Source: Pirellulales bacterium
GTDB lineage: Bacteria > Planctomycetota > Planctomycetia > Pirellulales > UBA1268
Direction: 5' to 3'
Length of the DNA: 32,594 nucleotides
Assembly (NCBI GenBank): GCA_016779265.1
Contig: JADHNY010000037.1
Span: 1-32,594, forward strand
The number at the start of each line of letters is the position of its first letter. Within the stretch, counting starts at the first letter, position 1. The position numbers and the translations under genes are program-made. Shown piece after piece: positions 16,647-25,060 of this stretch. The notes under the pieces are model-generated. The model searched no databases, was not told the origin of the DNA, and saw only the letters and a program-made list of their open reading frames with translations.

Positions 16647-19544
16647 ATGACCACCTGGTATTCAGCGGAGACGAGGCTGCGGGCGGCTCGAGCAACTGTC
16701 GCTGGCCTGCTGGTTGCCTGTGCGGCAAGTGTTGGTGTCGCTGAGCTGCCAGAGCCTCTGTTGACGGCGATCATGCCGCTCGGAGGGCGGCAGGGAGAGT
16801 CTGTCGAGGTGACCGTCTCAGGAGCAGATCTCGACGATGCGACAGACATGGTCTTTTCGCATCCTGGTATCTCAGCGGTGCCGGTGATGACCGAGGCCAC
16901 GGAGTTTGATCCAGAGCCGAGGCCTGTCGCTGGAAAGATGCTGGTCACGATTGCTGCCGACGTGCCGCCCGGTCTGTATGACGCGGCAGTGATCGGTCGA
17001 TTTGGGGTCAGCAGTCCGCGCCGATTCGTGGTCGGGCGGTGGCCCGAGTTTCGCAAAACAGCGGCCATCGCTTCGGCGGAACAGGCGATGTCACTGCCGG
17101 TGGACGCGGTGGTCAACGCATCGGTCGATGCGAATGCGGCAGACTACTACTCCGTCGAGTGTCAGGCAGGCCAGCGGGTGCATGCCGAGATCTGGGCCGC
17201 CCGCGTTGACTCGCGGATCGATCCGTTGATCGAAGTCCGTGACCCTCAGGGCAACCTCGTTGATGTCGCTGCCGATGCCACCGATGGAGATCCTGCAGTC
17301 GACTTCACGCCGGTTGTGACTGGTCGGCATCTGATCCGCATTCATGATCGGTTTGCTCGCGGTGGTGGCGAGTACTTTTACCGACTGAGCCTCTCCACGG
17401 GGCCGGTGGTCGTAGCGGTGTTCCCTGCGGCTGCCGAGCCTGGTCAGACCTCGCAGATCACAGTGATTGGTCATGGGCTCGGCGGGGATGCGATGCCGAT
17501 GCCTGGAGATGATGGCCGTGGCCTTGAGCAGGCACAGCTCGAGATCGATCCCAGCTCGATTGACTTTGATGCTGCCGTTGTGCCCGCTGGAAGGCTGCTT
17601 GCTCCACGTGACAGCGTTGCAGAGTTGGTGCCGCTGCGTGGCGGCGTCTTTGACCAGTTGCCGACGCCGCCGGCGGTGCTGCAGGTGGATCTCGATGTGA
17701 TCGCAGAGGTCGAACCAAACGATGAGGAGAATCAGCCACAGCTGGTGACAACGCCGGCGGTTGTCGCCGGACGGTTTCATCCTCGCGGCGATCGCGATTG
17801 GTTTGCGTTCGAAGCGGATGCCGGACAGGCGATCTCGTTGGAACTGTTTTCACGGCGGCTGGGAAGCGAGACCGATGCTTCGCTGAAGGTCGAGCGTCTT
17901 GAGTTTGATGACGCAGGAAACGTCACGGCTCATGAGGTGGCCTTTGCCGATGACGGCCCACAGGAGTTTCAGGGTGTGGTCGTTGATCGCCCCACGCTCG
18001 ACCCTGAGGTCACCTTCACGGCCGACGTGGCGGGCACGTACCGGGTGTTGGTGCGGGATCTTGCGGTCGACTCCGTGGCTCGCCCATCGGCGAGTTATGC
18101 CCTTGCGCTGCGGTCGCCTCAGCCTGACTTTGAACTCTTGGCGATGGTCGCCCGGCCTGACCGTGGTGATGCCAACAAGTTTCATGTTGCCAGCACCTCG
18201 ATTCCCGCTGGCGGTACGGTTGCGGTCGACCTCCTGCTGCTTCGCGAGGATGGCTTCGACAAGGATGTGACGGTGACCGTGGAGAACCTGCCGGCAGGTG
18301 TGACGGCGGTCCCAGTGGTGATTCCCGGCCGAAGTCGCCGCGGCGTGGTGGTGCTCGAGGCGGCTGAGGATGCGACGCCGACTGAGCAGGAGGTGCGATT
18401 CGTGGGGCGGGCGATGCTCGGCGAGGCTGAGGTCGCTCGCGAGGCCCGCGCTGCGACGCTCCGCTGGAAGGCAAGTAATGCCAATGAGCCCAAGCTGGTA
18501 CGACGCGCCGGAGCAGTCCGGGTGGCGGTGACCGTCGATGCTGCCCCCGTCGCCATCCGCCCCACAGAGGGCACCACCTGGGAGACGGCTCGCGGCGGAA
18601 AGCTGACGATCCCCATCGATGTGATCCGTCGCCCTGGTGTGAAAGGGCCGCTCTCGTTGACGCCGATCGGATATCCCGCAGAGATGAAGCTCCCAGATAC
18701 TCTCAAGGTGCCTGAGGTCAAACTCGACGAACCTCAGCTCGCCGAAGGGGAAACGGTGCCACCCCCAGTCACGAGTCAGGTGGCTGTTGATATCGAGCCA
18801 GGTGTGCCGCCGGGCGTCTACACGGTCGCACTGCAAGGACTGGCGAAGTATGCCTTCGCCCGCAACCCTCAGGCGGCAGAGCGTGCAAAGGCAGACCTGG
18901 AACGAGTCACGGCAGCCACCGAGCAACGCAAGGCCTCTGTCGAGGCTTCCAAGGCTGCGCTCGCGGATGCCGAGAAGGTGGTCGCCGATGCTGCTGCAGC
19001 TGGCGGTGAGCCGCCTGTAGAGATGGTGGCCACACGTGACGCTGCGAAGCAGGCCGTGGCCGACGCCGAGGCCTCGTTGAAGGTCGCCGAGGAAGAGCGT
19101 GTTCGGCGGGAAAAGGTGGCCAACGACGCCGCTGCTGCCGCCGCTGCGAAGGACATCGATGTGCCGGTCGTACTGCCGCCGTTTACGGTGGTCGTTGCAG
19201 ATGCGCCCGTGGTCATGACGACGGATACAGGCGGCGTGACCGTGCCGGTAGGGAGTGCTGGCGATCTGAAGATTGCTGTTGAACGCAAGTATGGTTTTGC
19301 TGGGCCCGTCACCATCGAGGCCGTGGCTGCGTCGCCGGTCGAAGGGCTCGGGCTTGCTGCTGCCACCGTGCCAGCCGAGGCCAGTGAAGGCGTGGTGGCC
19401 GTGACGACGACCGATGCCACTCCGCCCGGCACGCATACCGTGACGCTTAAAGGAAAACTGAGTTTCTTCGACAGGGAAGTCGCTTTTGAGCGGCAGGTGC
19501 CGCTGATCGTCTCCGCTCCCGCTCAGGAGCCTTCCCAGCAATGA
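16647..19544 (+). CDS. Secreted PPC-domain protein with C-terminal coiled coil
   Basis: A 965-residue secreted protein with a signal peptide (residues 1-32). Near the N-terminus is an IPT/TIG-like element (PLGGRQGESVEVTVSGADLDDA). Two bacterial pre-peptidase C-terminal (PPC)-like domains are visible, at about 155-250 (DYYSVECQAGQRVHAEIWA, RIDPLIEVRDPQG) and about 375-490 (DWFAFEADAGQAISLELFSR). Further Ig-like repeats follow, with phrases such as LPAGVTAVPV and VPPGVYTVALQG. Residues about 740-835 are an Ala/Glu/Lys-rich coiled coil, then a last beta domain. No catalytic motif is visible. ATG 16647 has GGAG 7 nt upstream. The stop overlaps the ATG of the WD40-cytochrome gene (ATGA), and that gene also has a long coiled coil, which suggests a physical pair. 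Likely an envelope or surface adhesion/scaffold protein. Confidence 0.85.
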   Translation: MTTWYSAETRLRAARATVAGLLVACAASVGVAELPEPLLTAIMPLGGRQGESVEVTVSGADLDDATDMVFSHPGISAVPVMTEATEFDPEPRPVAGKMLVTIAADVPPGLYDAAVIGRFGVSSPRRFVVGRWPEFRKTAAIASAEQAMSLPVDAVVNASVDANAADYYSVECQAGQRVHAEIWAARVDSRIDPLIEVRDPQGNLVDVAADATDGDPAVDFTPVVTGRHLIRIHDRFARGGGEYFYRLSLSTGPVVVAVFPAAAEPGQTSQITVIGHGLGGDAMPMPGDDGRGLEQAQLEIDPSSIDFDAAVVPAGRLLAPRDSVAELVPLRGGVFDQLPTPPAVLQVDLDVIAEVEPNDEENQPQLVTTPAVVAGRFHPRGDRDWFAFEADAGQAISLELFSRRLGSETDASLKVERLEFDDAGNVTAHEVAFADDGPQEFQGVVVDRPTLDPEVTFTADVAGTYRVLVRDLAVDSVARPSASYALALRSPQPDFELLAMVARPDRGDANKFHVASTSIPAGGTVAVDLLLLREDGFDKDVTVTVENLPAGVTAVPVVIPGRSRRGVVVLEAAEDATPTEQEVRFVGRAMLGEAEVAREARAATLRWKASNANEPKLVRRAGAVRVAVTVDAAPVAIRPTEGTTWETARGGKLTIPIDVIRRPGVKGPLSLTPIGYPAEMKLPDTLKVPEVKLDEPQLAEGETVPPPVTSQVAVDIEPGVPPGVYTVALQGLAKYAFARNPQAAERAKADLERVTAATEQRKASVEASKAALADAEKVVADAAAAGGEPPVEMVATRDAAKQAVADAEASLKVAEEERVRREKVANDAAAAAAAKDIDVPVVLPPFTVVVADAPVVMTTDTGGVTVPVGSAGDLKIAVERKYGFAGPVTIEAVAASPVEGLGLAAATVPAEASEGVVAVTTTDATPPGTHTVTLKGKLSFFDREVAFERQVPLIVSAPAQEPSQQ

Positions 19545-22500
19545 GGTTTGCAGCTTTGACGATGCACACACGACGACAGCTTTTGCATGTCTTGCCTGCG
19601 GTGTCGGCTCTCGGTCGCAGGTCTGTGATGGTGGGGCGATCGGCCGCAGCACGGTGGAACTTGGCAGTGCTCTGGAGCCTGGTGGCGGTGCTGATGGGCG
19701 GTCTTGCCCGGCCGGCCTGTGCTGATGGCGAGGGGCTGAAGGTCGCGGTGATTGAGCGAGAGACACCGGTTCGATTTCAGGATGAGATCGTGCCGATGCT
19801 CTCTGCCAACTGTACGGCCTGCCACAACGAGAAGGTCACCGAAGGTGGGTTTTCGATGGACTCACTCGAACGGATTGTGGCTGGGGGAGATTCTGGGCCT
19901 GGTGTGGTTGCGGGCAATGCGGCAGAGAGCCTTTTGTTCCTGCGAGCGGCACATCAACTCGACGACGCCATGCCGCCGGAAGACAACGGCGTAGGAGCAG
20001 TGAACCTGACGCCGGAACAGCTTGGACTGTTACAGAAATGGATTGCGGAAGGCGCGAAAGCCGGGCCATTGGCGATGAAGCCGGTGGACTGGAAGCCGTT
20101 GCCGCCGGGCGTGGGCGGCGTGTTGGCGGTGGCGTTGTCGGCCGACGGACGAGTGACCGCGGCGGCGCGTGGCGGACGTGTGACACTGTTTGATACCCGT
20201 TCTGGCGCACCACTCCTGCCTACCGCTGACGCTCATACGCCTGGTTCGAGCCTGATCGATCCGACACTGGTGCTCGGTGATGGAAAGTCTGAGGGGCTTG
20301 CGCATGCTGACGTGGTCACGGCCATGGCTTTCTCCCCGGTGGAGGATCTCCTGGCAACAGGTTCCTTTCGGACGATCAAGCTCTGGGGGCGGCAGCCGCT
20401 GGAGAAGCTGGCGGACATCCCTGGCTCAGCCGGGAGTGTGCTGCTCTCAACCGGCGCTGGGGAAACGCAGGGCGGGGTTGCGTTTGGCCTTGCGGATGGG
20501 CGAATTGCCCTGGCAGACCTTACGGCGGCAGATATAGCTGCGACGCTTCGCATCCTCGGCACCCCGGGCCCAGCTGCGGTGGCCGGAGCACTCTCTGCGG
20601 ACCAGTCGTTGTTGTACGTGGCGATGGCAGATCACAGTGTGACGGTTTACCGGCTGGCGGATGGCCAGGTGATGGGACGGCTTGTCCGACCGCATGCCAT
20701 CAGCTCGCTGACGCTTGCGTTGGATGACACGCGGCTTATCACGGCTGAGGCCGACGGTGTTCTGCGTGTCTGGGAGCTCCCTCTGTTGCCGCCTGAGGAA
20801 ACAACGGCGTCGGCAACCTTGAGCCGCGAGATTGCTGGGGCCGCGTTTCCTGTGACGGCGGTCGCTGAGCATCCCGCAGTCGTGGGGCAGCTGTTCGCCG
20901 GCTGTCAGGATGGTGTTGTTCGTCAGTGGAAACTCGATGACGGAGCCGTGGTGCGGGAGTTTACCCATGGTGGACCCGTGGCCGGCCTGGCTCTGAACGC
21001 CGACGGGAGTCGACTGGCAACGGTTGGCGGGGTGCCTGGAGTCAAGCTTTGGAATGTCGCCGATGGAGCGATGGTGACCCACACGCAGGGGGACTATCAG
21101 CTGGCGGATCAGCTGGCCTCGATCGATGCAGACCTGCGTGTGCTCGGCCAGGATGTGGAGCATGGCAAAGCACAGGTGACCGCTGCAGAAGAAGCCAAAA
21201 AGAAGGCCGCTGAAGAACTGACCTCGATGCAGGAAAAGCTGACGGCTGCGGAGAAGGACGCCGGCGAGAAGGCGACCGCAGCCATGACAGCCACCAAAGC
21301 TCGCGAAGAGGCCGAAAGCCTTGCGACCGCTGCGAGCGAGGCGGTACCTCTGGTCGAGGCGGCACTCACCGCGGCCAAGCAGGTGGTCGACGAAGCGACC
21401 ACCGTTGCTGCGTCAGCTGCGGCGAGTCGAGCAAGTTTGGCGAAGGCCACCGAGGCAGCTGAAGCGCTCAAGCCACTCGATGCCGCTGTGGAGGCGGCCA
21501 ACATGGCCAAGACGGCGGCGGAAGCGGCCGTGGCTGCCACGGAGACCCAACTCGCTGCGGCCAAAAAACAGGTAGAGGATACCGGCAAGGCGATTGAAGA
21601 GAAGAAAAAAGCAGAGACGGCTGCTGTGGATGCCTCAAAGGCGGCTGAAACAGCTCTCACATCCGCCAAGCGAGATCATGAGTTTGCCTCGACGCAGGTC
21701 ACGAAGACCGAGGCCGCGGTACCTCAGAGGCAGGCCGAACTGGCTGCGGTCGAGAAGATGCGTTCGGAGACTGAGGCGGAGCGTGCAGGGGTCGATGAAA
21801 CTCGGGCAGCGTCCTTGCGTCCCTTTGCCAGCGTCACGTTTGCGGGCGAAGGTGGTGGCGAGCGGCTGATCTGCCTCGATCCCACGGGCAGCCTTGTTGA
21901 GTGTGGTGGAGCAGATGGCCTGCCGCGACGGAGCCTGCCGGTGAGTGGAGATGCGACTTCACTGGCCGTTGATCAGGATGGACATGTCGTGGTCTGTGGC
22001 GGGCCGAGTGTGGCCACCGTCTGGCACGCCGGTGAGCGCTGGACGCTGCTGCGAACGATTGGTGGGGAGTTGCTGCCGCCAGCTATGGATGAGGCTCCAG
22101 ACGGGCCGCCGATTGATGCCGTGCTGGCTCTGGCCTTCTCACCCGACGGAACGCTGTTAGCGTCGGGAAGCGGCCGGGCGAGTCGCGGAGGAGAAATCAA
22201 ACTCTGGCAGGTTGCCGACGGCACGCTAACGCAGTCGATCGACCAGCCACACTCAGATACGGTCGTTTCGCTGGCGTTCTCCAGGGATGGCCGCTGGCTG
22301 GCCTCGGGCGGAACAGATCGGCTCGCCAAGATGCATGAGGTTGCCAGTGGATCGACCGTGCGGAGTTTTGAAGGGCACACCGGTCATGTGCTCGGAGTCT
22401 CCTGGCAGGCCAACGGCCGGCGTTTGGCAACGGCAGGTGCTGACAATGTGTTGAAGATCTGGGACGTGGAGTCGGGCGAGCAGCAACGCACGATCGGAGG

Positions 22501-22762
22501 CCTCGGTCGTGAAGTCACGGGCGTTCGCTTCATCGGGGAAGGCGACGAGCTCGCGGCAACCTCGGGAGATGCGACGGTGCGGGTTTTTAACGCGGCGTCC
22601 GGCGGAGAAGTGCGACGACTTCAGGGGGCCGGAGATTTCGTGCAGTCGGTGGCGATCTCCGGCACCACGCTTGCCGTGGGAAGCCAAGATGGGCGGATGC
22701 TGATTTGGGCCGTCGACAACCCACAGCCGCTGCACACACTCGAGCCCTCTCCCTCGCCGTAG
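19541..22762 (+). CDS. PSCyt1 cytochrome + WD40 propeller + coiled coil + WD40 propeller
   Basis: A 1073-residue exported protein. A hydrophobic leader ends at about residue 61 (ARPACAD). A planctomycete cytochrome C domain spans about 75-175 with CTACH at 91-95 and GGDSGPGVVAG. A first WD40 block (about 185-515) shows repeat ends IKLWGRQ, VTVYRLADG, LRVWELP, VRQWKLDDG and VKLWNVADG. Residues about 520-757 form a very long Ala/Glu/Lys/Thr-rich coiled coil. A second WD40 block (about 760-1070) shows IKLWQVADG, AKMHEVASG, LKIWDVESG, VRVFNAASG and MLIWAVDN. Counting degenerate repeats, each block could be about seven blades. ATG 19541 overlaps the previous stop (ATGA) with AGGAG 11 nt upstream. 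The n-region before the hydrophobic stretch is long, so ATG 19628 is an alternative start. It is the last gene of the cluster and convergent with a DUF1501 gene. Confidence 0.87.
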   Translation: MRFAALTMHTRRQLLHVLPAVSALGRRSVMVGRSAAARWNLAVLWSLVAVLMGGLARPACADGEGLKVAVIERETPVRFQDEIVPMLSANCTACHNEKVTEGGFSMDSLERIVAGGDSGPGVVAGNAAESLLFLRAAHQLDDAMPPEDNGVGAVNLTPEQLGLLQKWIAEGAKAGPLAMKPVDWKPLPPGVGGVLAVALSADGRVTAAARGGRVTLFDTRSGAPLLPTADAHTPGSSLIDPTLVLGDGKSEGLAHADVVTAMAFSPVEDLLATGSFRTIKLWGRQPLEKLADIPGSAGSVLLSTGAGETQGGVAFGLADGRIALADLTAADIAATLRILGTPGPAAVAGALSADQSLLYVAMADHSVTVYRLADGQVMGRLVRPHAISSLTLALDDTRLITAEADGVLRVWELPLLPPEETTASATLSREIAGAAFPVTAVAEHPAVVGQLFAGCQDGVVRQWKLDDGAVVREFTHGGPVAGLALNADGSRLATVGGVPGVKLWNVADGAMVTHTQGDYQLADQLASIDADLRVLGQDVEHGKAQVTAAEEAKKKAAEELTSMQEKLTAAEKDAGEKATAAMTATKAREEAESLATAASEAVPLVEAALTAAKQVVDEATTVAASAAASRASLAKATEAAEALKPLDAAVEAANMAKTAAEAAVAATETQLAAAKKQVEDTGKAIEEKKKAETAAVDASKAAETALTSAKRDHEFASTQVTKTEAAVPQRQAELAAVEKMRSETEAERAGVDETRAASLRPFASVTFAGEGGGERLICLDPTGSLVECGGADGLPRRSLPVSGDATSLAVDQDGHVVVCGGPSVATVWHAGERWTLLRTIGGELLPPAMDEAPDGPPIDAVLALAFSPDGTLLASGSGRASRGGEIKLWQVADGTLTQSIDQPHSDTVVSLAFSRDGRWLASGGTDRLAKMHEVASGSTVRSFEGHTGHVLGVSWQANGRRLATAGADNVLKIWDVESGEQQRTIGGLGREVTGVRFIGEGDELAATSGDATVRVFNAASGGEVRRLQGAGDFVQSVAISGTTLAVGSQDGRMLIWAVDNPQPLHTLEPSPSP

Positions 22763-22865
22763 TCACGCGACCTCGGTACGCTGCGGGTGAGCACAGTTCG
22801 GCGTGTGTCGCCGTGATGAAGTGCGTGCCCCGGCTGCCCAGAAGAGAACTGGACAGCTGAGCCGA

Positions 22866-24212
22866 CTACACAAGTTCCGCGATCGGCTGTCTCTCAACGA
22901 GATACTGCGGCCGTCCGGTCATATCGATGATGGTTGTGTCGGCAGTCGACAGTCCCAGAGCATGGTAGAGCGTGGCGGTGATCTCCTGCATGTGCACGGG
23001 ACGATCTGTCGCATGCTCTCCAAGTTTGTTTGTGGCTCCAATCACCTGGCCAGTCCGCAGACCGCCGCCAGCGAGCAGGGCGGTGCTCACCTGGGGCCAA
23101 TGGTCGCGTCCCGCTTGGGCATTGATTTTTGGCGTACGGCCAAACTCACCCCAGACGACGACGGTCACGTCATCGATCATGCCTCGGACGGTAAGGTCGT
23201 CGAGCAGGGCGGAGAGGCACTGGTCGAGTTTGCCACCGTGATCTCGGACGAGATCGAAGTTCTTGCCATGGCTGTCCCAGCGGCCATAACTCAGACTCAC
23301 AACCCGCACACCGGCCTCAATCAGCCGTCGGGCGATCAGCAGGTGGTCGTTGCAGGTTGGGGCGCCGTCATACTGGTACTGGTAGGGCTTGCCGTCACCG
23401 TATGCGGCTCGAACCTTCGGGTCTTCCTGCTCAAGGTCGAGGGCATCCAGCAGCCGGCTTCCCGTGAGCACGTCAAAAGCTCGCTGACCGAAGCTGTCCA
23501 TCCCGCCGAGAATCCCTGAGGCATCCACATCGCGACGCAGCGTGTCAAGCTCGGACAACAGCTGGCGACGGTCCTGCAGCCGGTCGAGCGACATCGACTG
23601 GAGGGTCATGTTTTCGAGGTCGCGGCCCTCAGGCTTAAACGGAGCGAATGCAGGGCCGAGGAAGCCCGGTGTGCCAGAGTCTGACCAGGGACGGTGACCG
23701 GTGGGGGCGGCGAGGCCAACAAACGGTGGGACAGACGGGTCCACAGGCCCCTGGAGTCTCGACATGACGGCTCCCATCGACGGCCGGCCACCGATGGTTC
23801 GCAGGTTGCTCTCTGGCCAACCCGTCATGCACTGAAATGACGCATGGGCACCCTCGCAGCCGACCACCGATCGGATGACGGCGCAGCGATCCATCCGTTG
23901 GGCAAGCTGCGGGAAGACCTCGCAGATCTCAATCCCAGGAACATTGGTGGCAACTGGCCGAAACTCTCCTCGAATCTCACTCGGAGCATCTGGTTTGAGA
24001 TCCCAGAGATCCTGGTGGGGAGGGCCGCCGCCGAGAAAGATGTTGATCAGCGACTTGTGGCGTTTGGAGTTCGGTTCGGGCGACGCTTCCGCCTGCCGCA
24101 GCACGCCTGCCAGCGAGAGACCGCCGATGCCAAAGGAGAGACCACCGATTGTGAGAAAGTCACGCCGGCTGCCCTGACAGAGGTTCTGCTTTCCGCCGAA
24201 GATCGAGAGCAT
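22866..24212 (-). CDS. DUF1501 family protein, Tat-exported (second subtype)
   Basis: A 448-residue DUF1501 protein. The Tat leader is canonical: SRRDFLTIGGLSFG at about 15-28. Typical motifs are INIFLGGGPPHQDLWDLKPDAP, RWDSHGKNFD and, near the C-terminus, WGEFGRTP with GRDHWP. Where the DUF1501 at 7015 has HTSHSNHYNA, this one has VGCEGAHASFQC, so the two belong to different subgroups. A GAGGGAG ribosome-binding site lies directly upstream of ATG 24212. The gene converges on the WD40-cytochrome gene with a 103-bp gap. DUF1501 genes of this subtype commonly accompany DUF1549-Big, PPC and WD40-cytochrome genes, so it is probably the partner of that trio even though it lies on the opposite strand. 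Confidence 0.92.
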   Translation of the reverse strand: MLSIFGGKQNLCQGSRRDFLTIGGLSFGIGGLSLAGVLRQAEASPEPNSKRHKSLINIFLGGGPPHQDLWDLKPDAPSEIRGEFRPVATNVPGIEICEVFPQLAQRMDRCAVIRSVVGCEGAHASFQCMTGWPESNLRTIGGRPSMGAVMSRLQGPVDPSVPPFVGLAAPTGHRPWSDSGTPGFLGPAFAPFKPEGRDLENMTLQSMSLDRLQDRRQLLSELDTLRRDVDASGILGGMDSFGQRAFDVLTGSRLLDALDLEQEDPKVRAAYGDGKPYQYQYDGAPTCNDHLLIARRLIEAGVRVVSLSYGRWDSHGKNFDLVRDHGGKLDQCLSALLDDLTVRGMIDDVTVVVWGEFGRTPKINAQAGRDHWPQVSTALLAGGGLRTGQVIGATNKLGEHATDRPVHMQEITATLYHALGLSTADTTIIDMTGRPQYLVERQPIAELV

Positions 24213-24271
24213 TGTCTCCCTCCCTCATTACGCCCGATCACCACAGCGAGGTGACCGGCTTACCTCGAGGA

Positions 24272-24277
24272 ATTATA
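24272..24277 (-). promoter_or_regulatory. Candidate -10 element TATAAT for the minus-strand DUF1501 gene
   Basis: A perfect TATAAT on the minus strand, about 60 bp before ATG 24212. No good -35 element sits 16-18 bp upstream (best is TTCGTC with a 19-bp spacer). An 8-bp perfect inverted repeat (AGCCCGAA at 24277-24284 and TTCGGGCT at 24315-24322) flanks the -35 region. Confidence 0.35.
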
Positions 24278-24347
24278 GCCCGAAGGCGGCCTGAATGACG
24301 AATACAAACGACCGTTCGGGCTGGCGATCTGCCGCAATTCTGGCAGC

Positions 24348-24917
24348 TCAGAGGCTTGTGACCCTGCGGCGGAGCGACCAGCCGCCGGCGGCGAAGGTGA
24401 TCCCGCTGGAAAGCAGGTTAATTCCGATGAAGATGCCCAGGAGCACCTCTTTTTCGGCCGGTTCACTGACCAGCAGCACAATCCCGAGGGCTGCCGTCAC
24501 AAGGCCGTCGAACAGGAGCCAGCCGCGGGGAAACTCGCTGCCCACCAACGCCGTGGCAGAGAGTTTGGCGCTCGCTTCCATCAGAAGAATGATCGCCAGG
24601 AAGATGACAAGGGCACCTGCGGCCTCATGGGGCATCAGCAGCATGGCGACACCGAGCATCGTTGCCAGCACTCCTGAGACCAGCGTTAGCCAGAAGCCTC
24701 GCCAGGTAAACGTGCCCGCTGTCATGGCAACCTGAGAGACACCGCCGATGATCAGCGTGATGCCACAAAAGGCGGCGACGGCTGTGGCCGCCACCCAGGG
24801 AGCGGCGATCGAGACCAGTCCCAGAACGATCAAAACACCGCCGAGGCCCAGCGACCAGTTGGCCAGCCGGACGAGCATCGAAGGGGGAGATTCGTTGTCG
24901 TAGTCAGCGAGGGACAT
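24348..24917 (-). CDS. DUF308 / HdeD-like integral membrane protein
   Basis: A 189-residue membrane protein made almost entirely of about six hydrophobic helices, for example LGGVLIVLGLVSIAAPWVA, AVAAFCGITLIIGGVSQ, LVSGVLATMLGVAMLLMP and LVIFLAIILLMEASAKL. The repeating pattern of paired helices with G-rich turns, and the closing GINLLSSGITFAAGGWSLRRR, match DUF308 (HdeD family), which in enterobacteria is linked to acid resistance. I chose ATG 24917 because GGAG (24927-24924) lies 6 nt upstream; the open frame could begin at GTG 24929, but that codon overlaps the ribosome-binding site. It is upstream of the DUF1501 gene on the same strand with a 135-bp gap, and divergent from the kinase gene. 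A role for the envelope cluster is not evident. Confidence 0.83.
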   Translation of the reverse strand: MSLADYDNESPPSMLVRLANWSLGLGGVLIVLGLVSIAAPWVAATAVAAFCGITLIIGGVSQVAMTAGTFTWRGFWLTLVSGVLATMLGVAMLLMPHEAAGALVIFLAIILLMEASAKLSATALVGSEFPRGWLLFDGLVTAALGIVLLVSEPAEKEVLLGIFIGINLLSSGITFAAGGWSLRRRVTSL

Positions 24918-24923
24918 GGCGGA

Positions 24924-24927
24924 CTCC
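24924..24927 (-). promoter_or_regulatory. Ribosome-binding site deciding the DUF308 start
   Basis: GGAG with a 6-nt spacer to ATG 24917 on the minus strand; it lies inside the longer reading frame that would start at GTG 24929. Confidence 0.6.
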
Positions 24928-25010
24928 ACTTGGGAAAACAGGGTGGCTGGTGCGAGTGTAGGAGGACACGGTCGCAGTCCGCAAACGGCCCACGCCAGTT
25001 GGCAGTTTCG

Positions 25011-25040
25011 TTGACCGTTGCCTCACAGCCGTGCTAGTGT
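25011..25040 (+). promoter_or_regulatory. Candidate promoter of the Ser/Thr kinase gene
   Basis: TTGACC (25011-25016), 18-bp spacer, then an extended -10 TGCTAGTGT (25032-25040). The -10 matches the consensus at only three of six bases, and the predicted start would lie at the ribosome-binding site, so the call is weak. Confidence 0.25.
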
Positions 25041-25046
25041 CGAGAC

Positions 25047-25052
25047 AAGGAG
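25047..25052 (+). promoter_or_regulatory. Ribosome-binding site deciding the kinase start
   Basis: AAGGAG with an 8-nt spacer to ATG 25061; it lies downstream of the alternative GTG 25031 and so favours the shorter protein. Confidence 0.65.
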
Positions 25053-25060
25053 AATCGAGG

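Noticed and set aside
17850..19766. Minus-strand open frame of 638 codons across the PPC gene
   Set aside because: Arg/His/Ser-rich composition without domains, and it is antisense to a signal-peptide-bearing protein with clear PPC motifs.
22799..22813. CGGCG-TGTGT-CGCCG hairpin between convergent genes as a terminator
   Set aside because: The stem is 5 bp and no T-tract follows on either strand.
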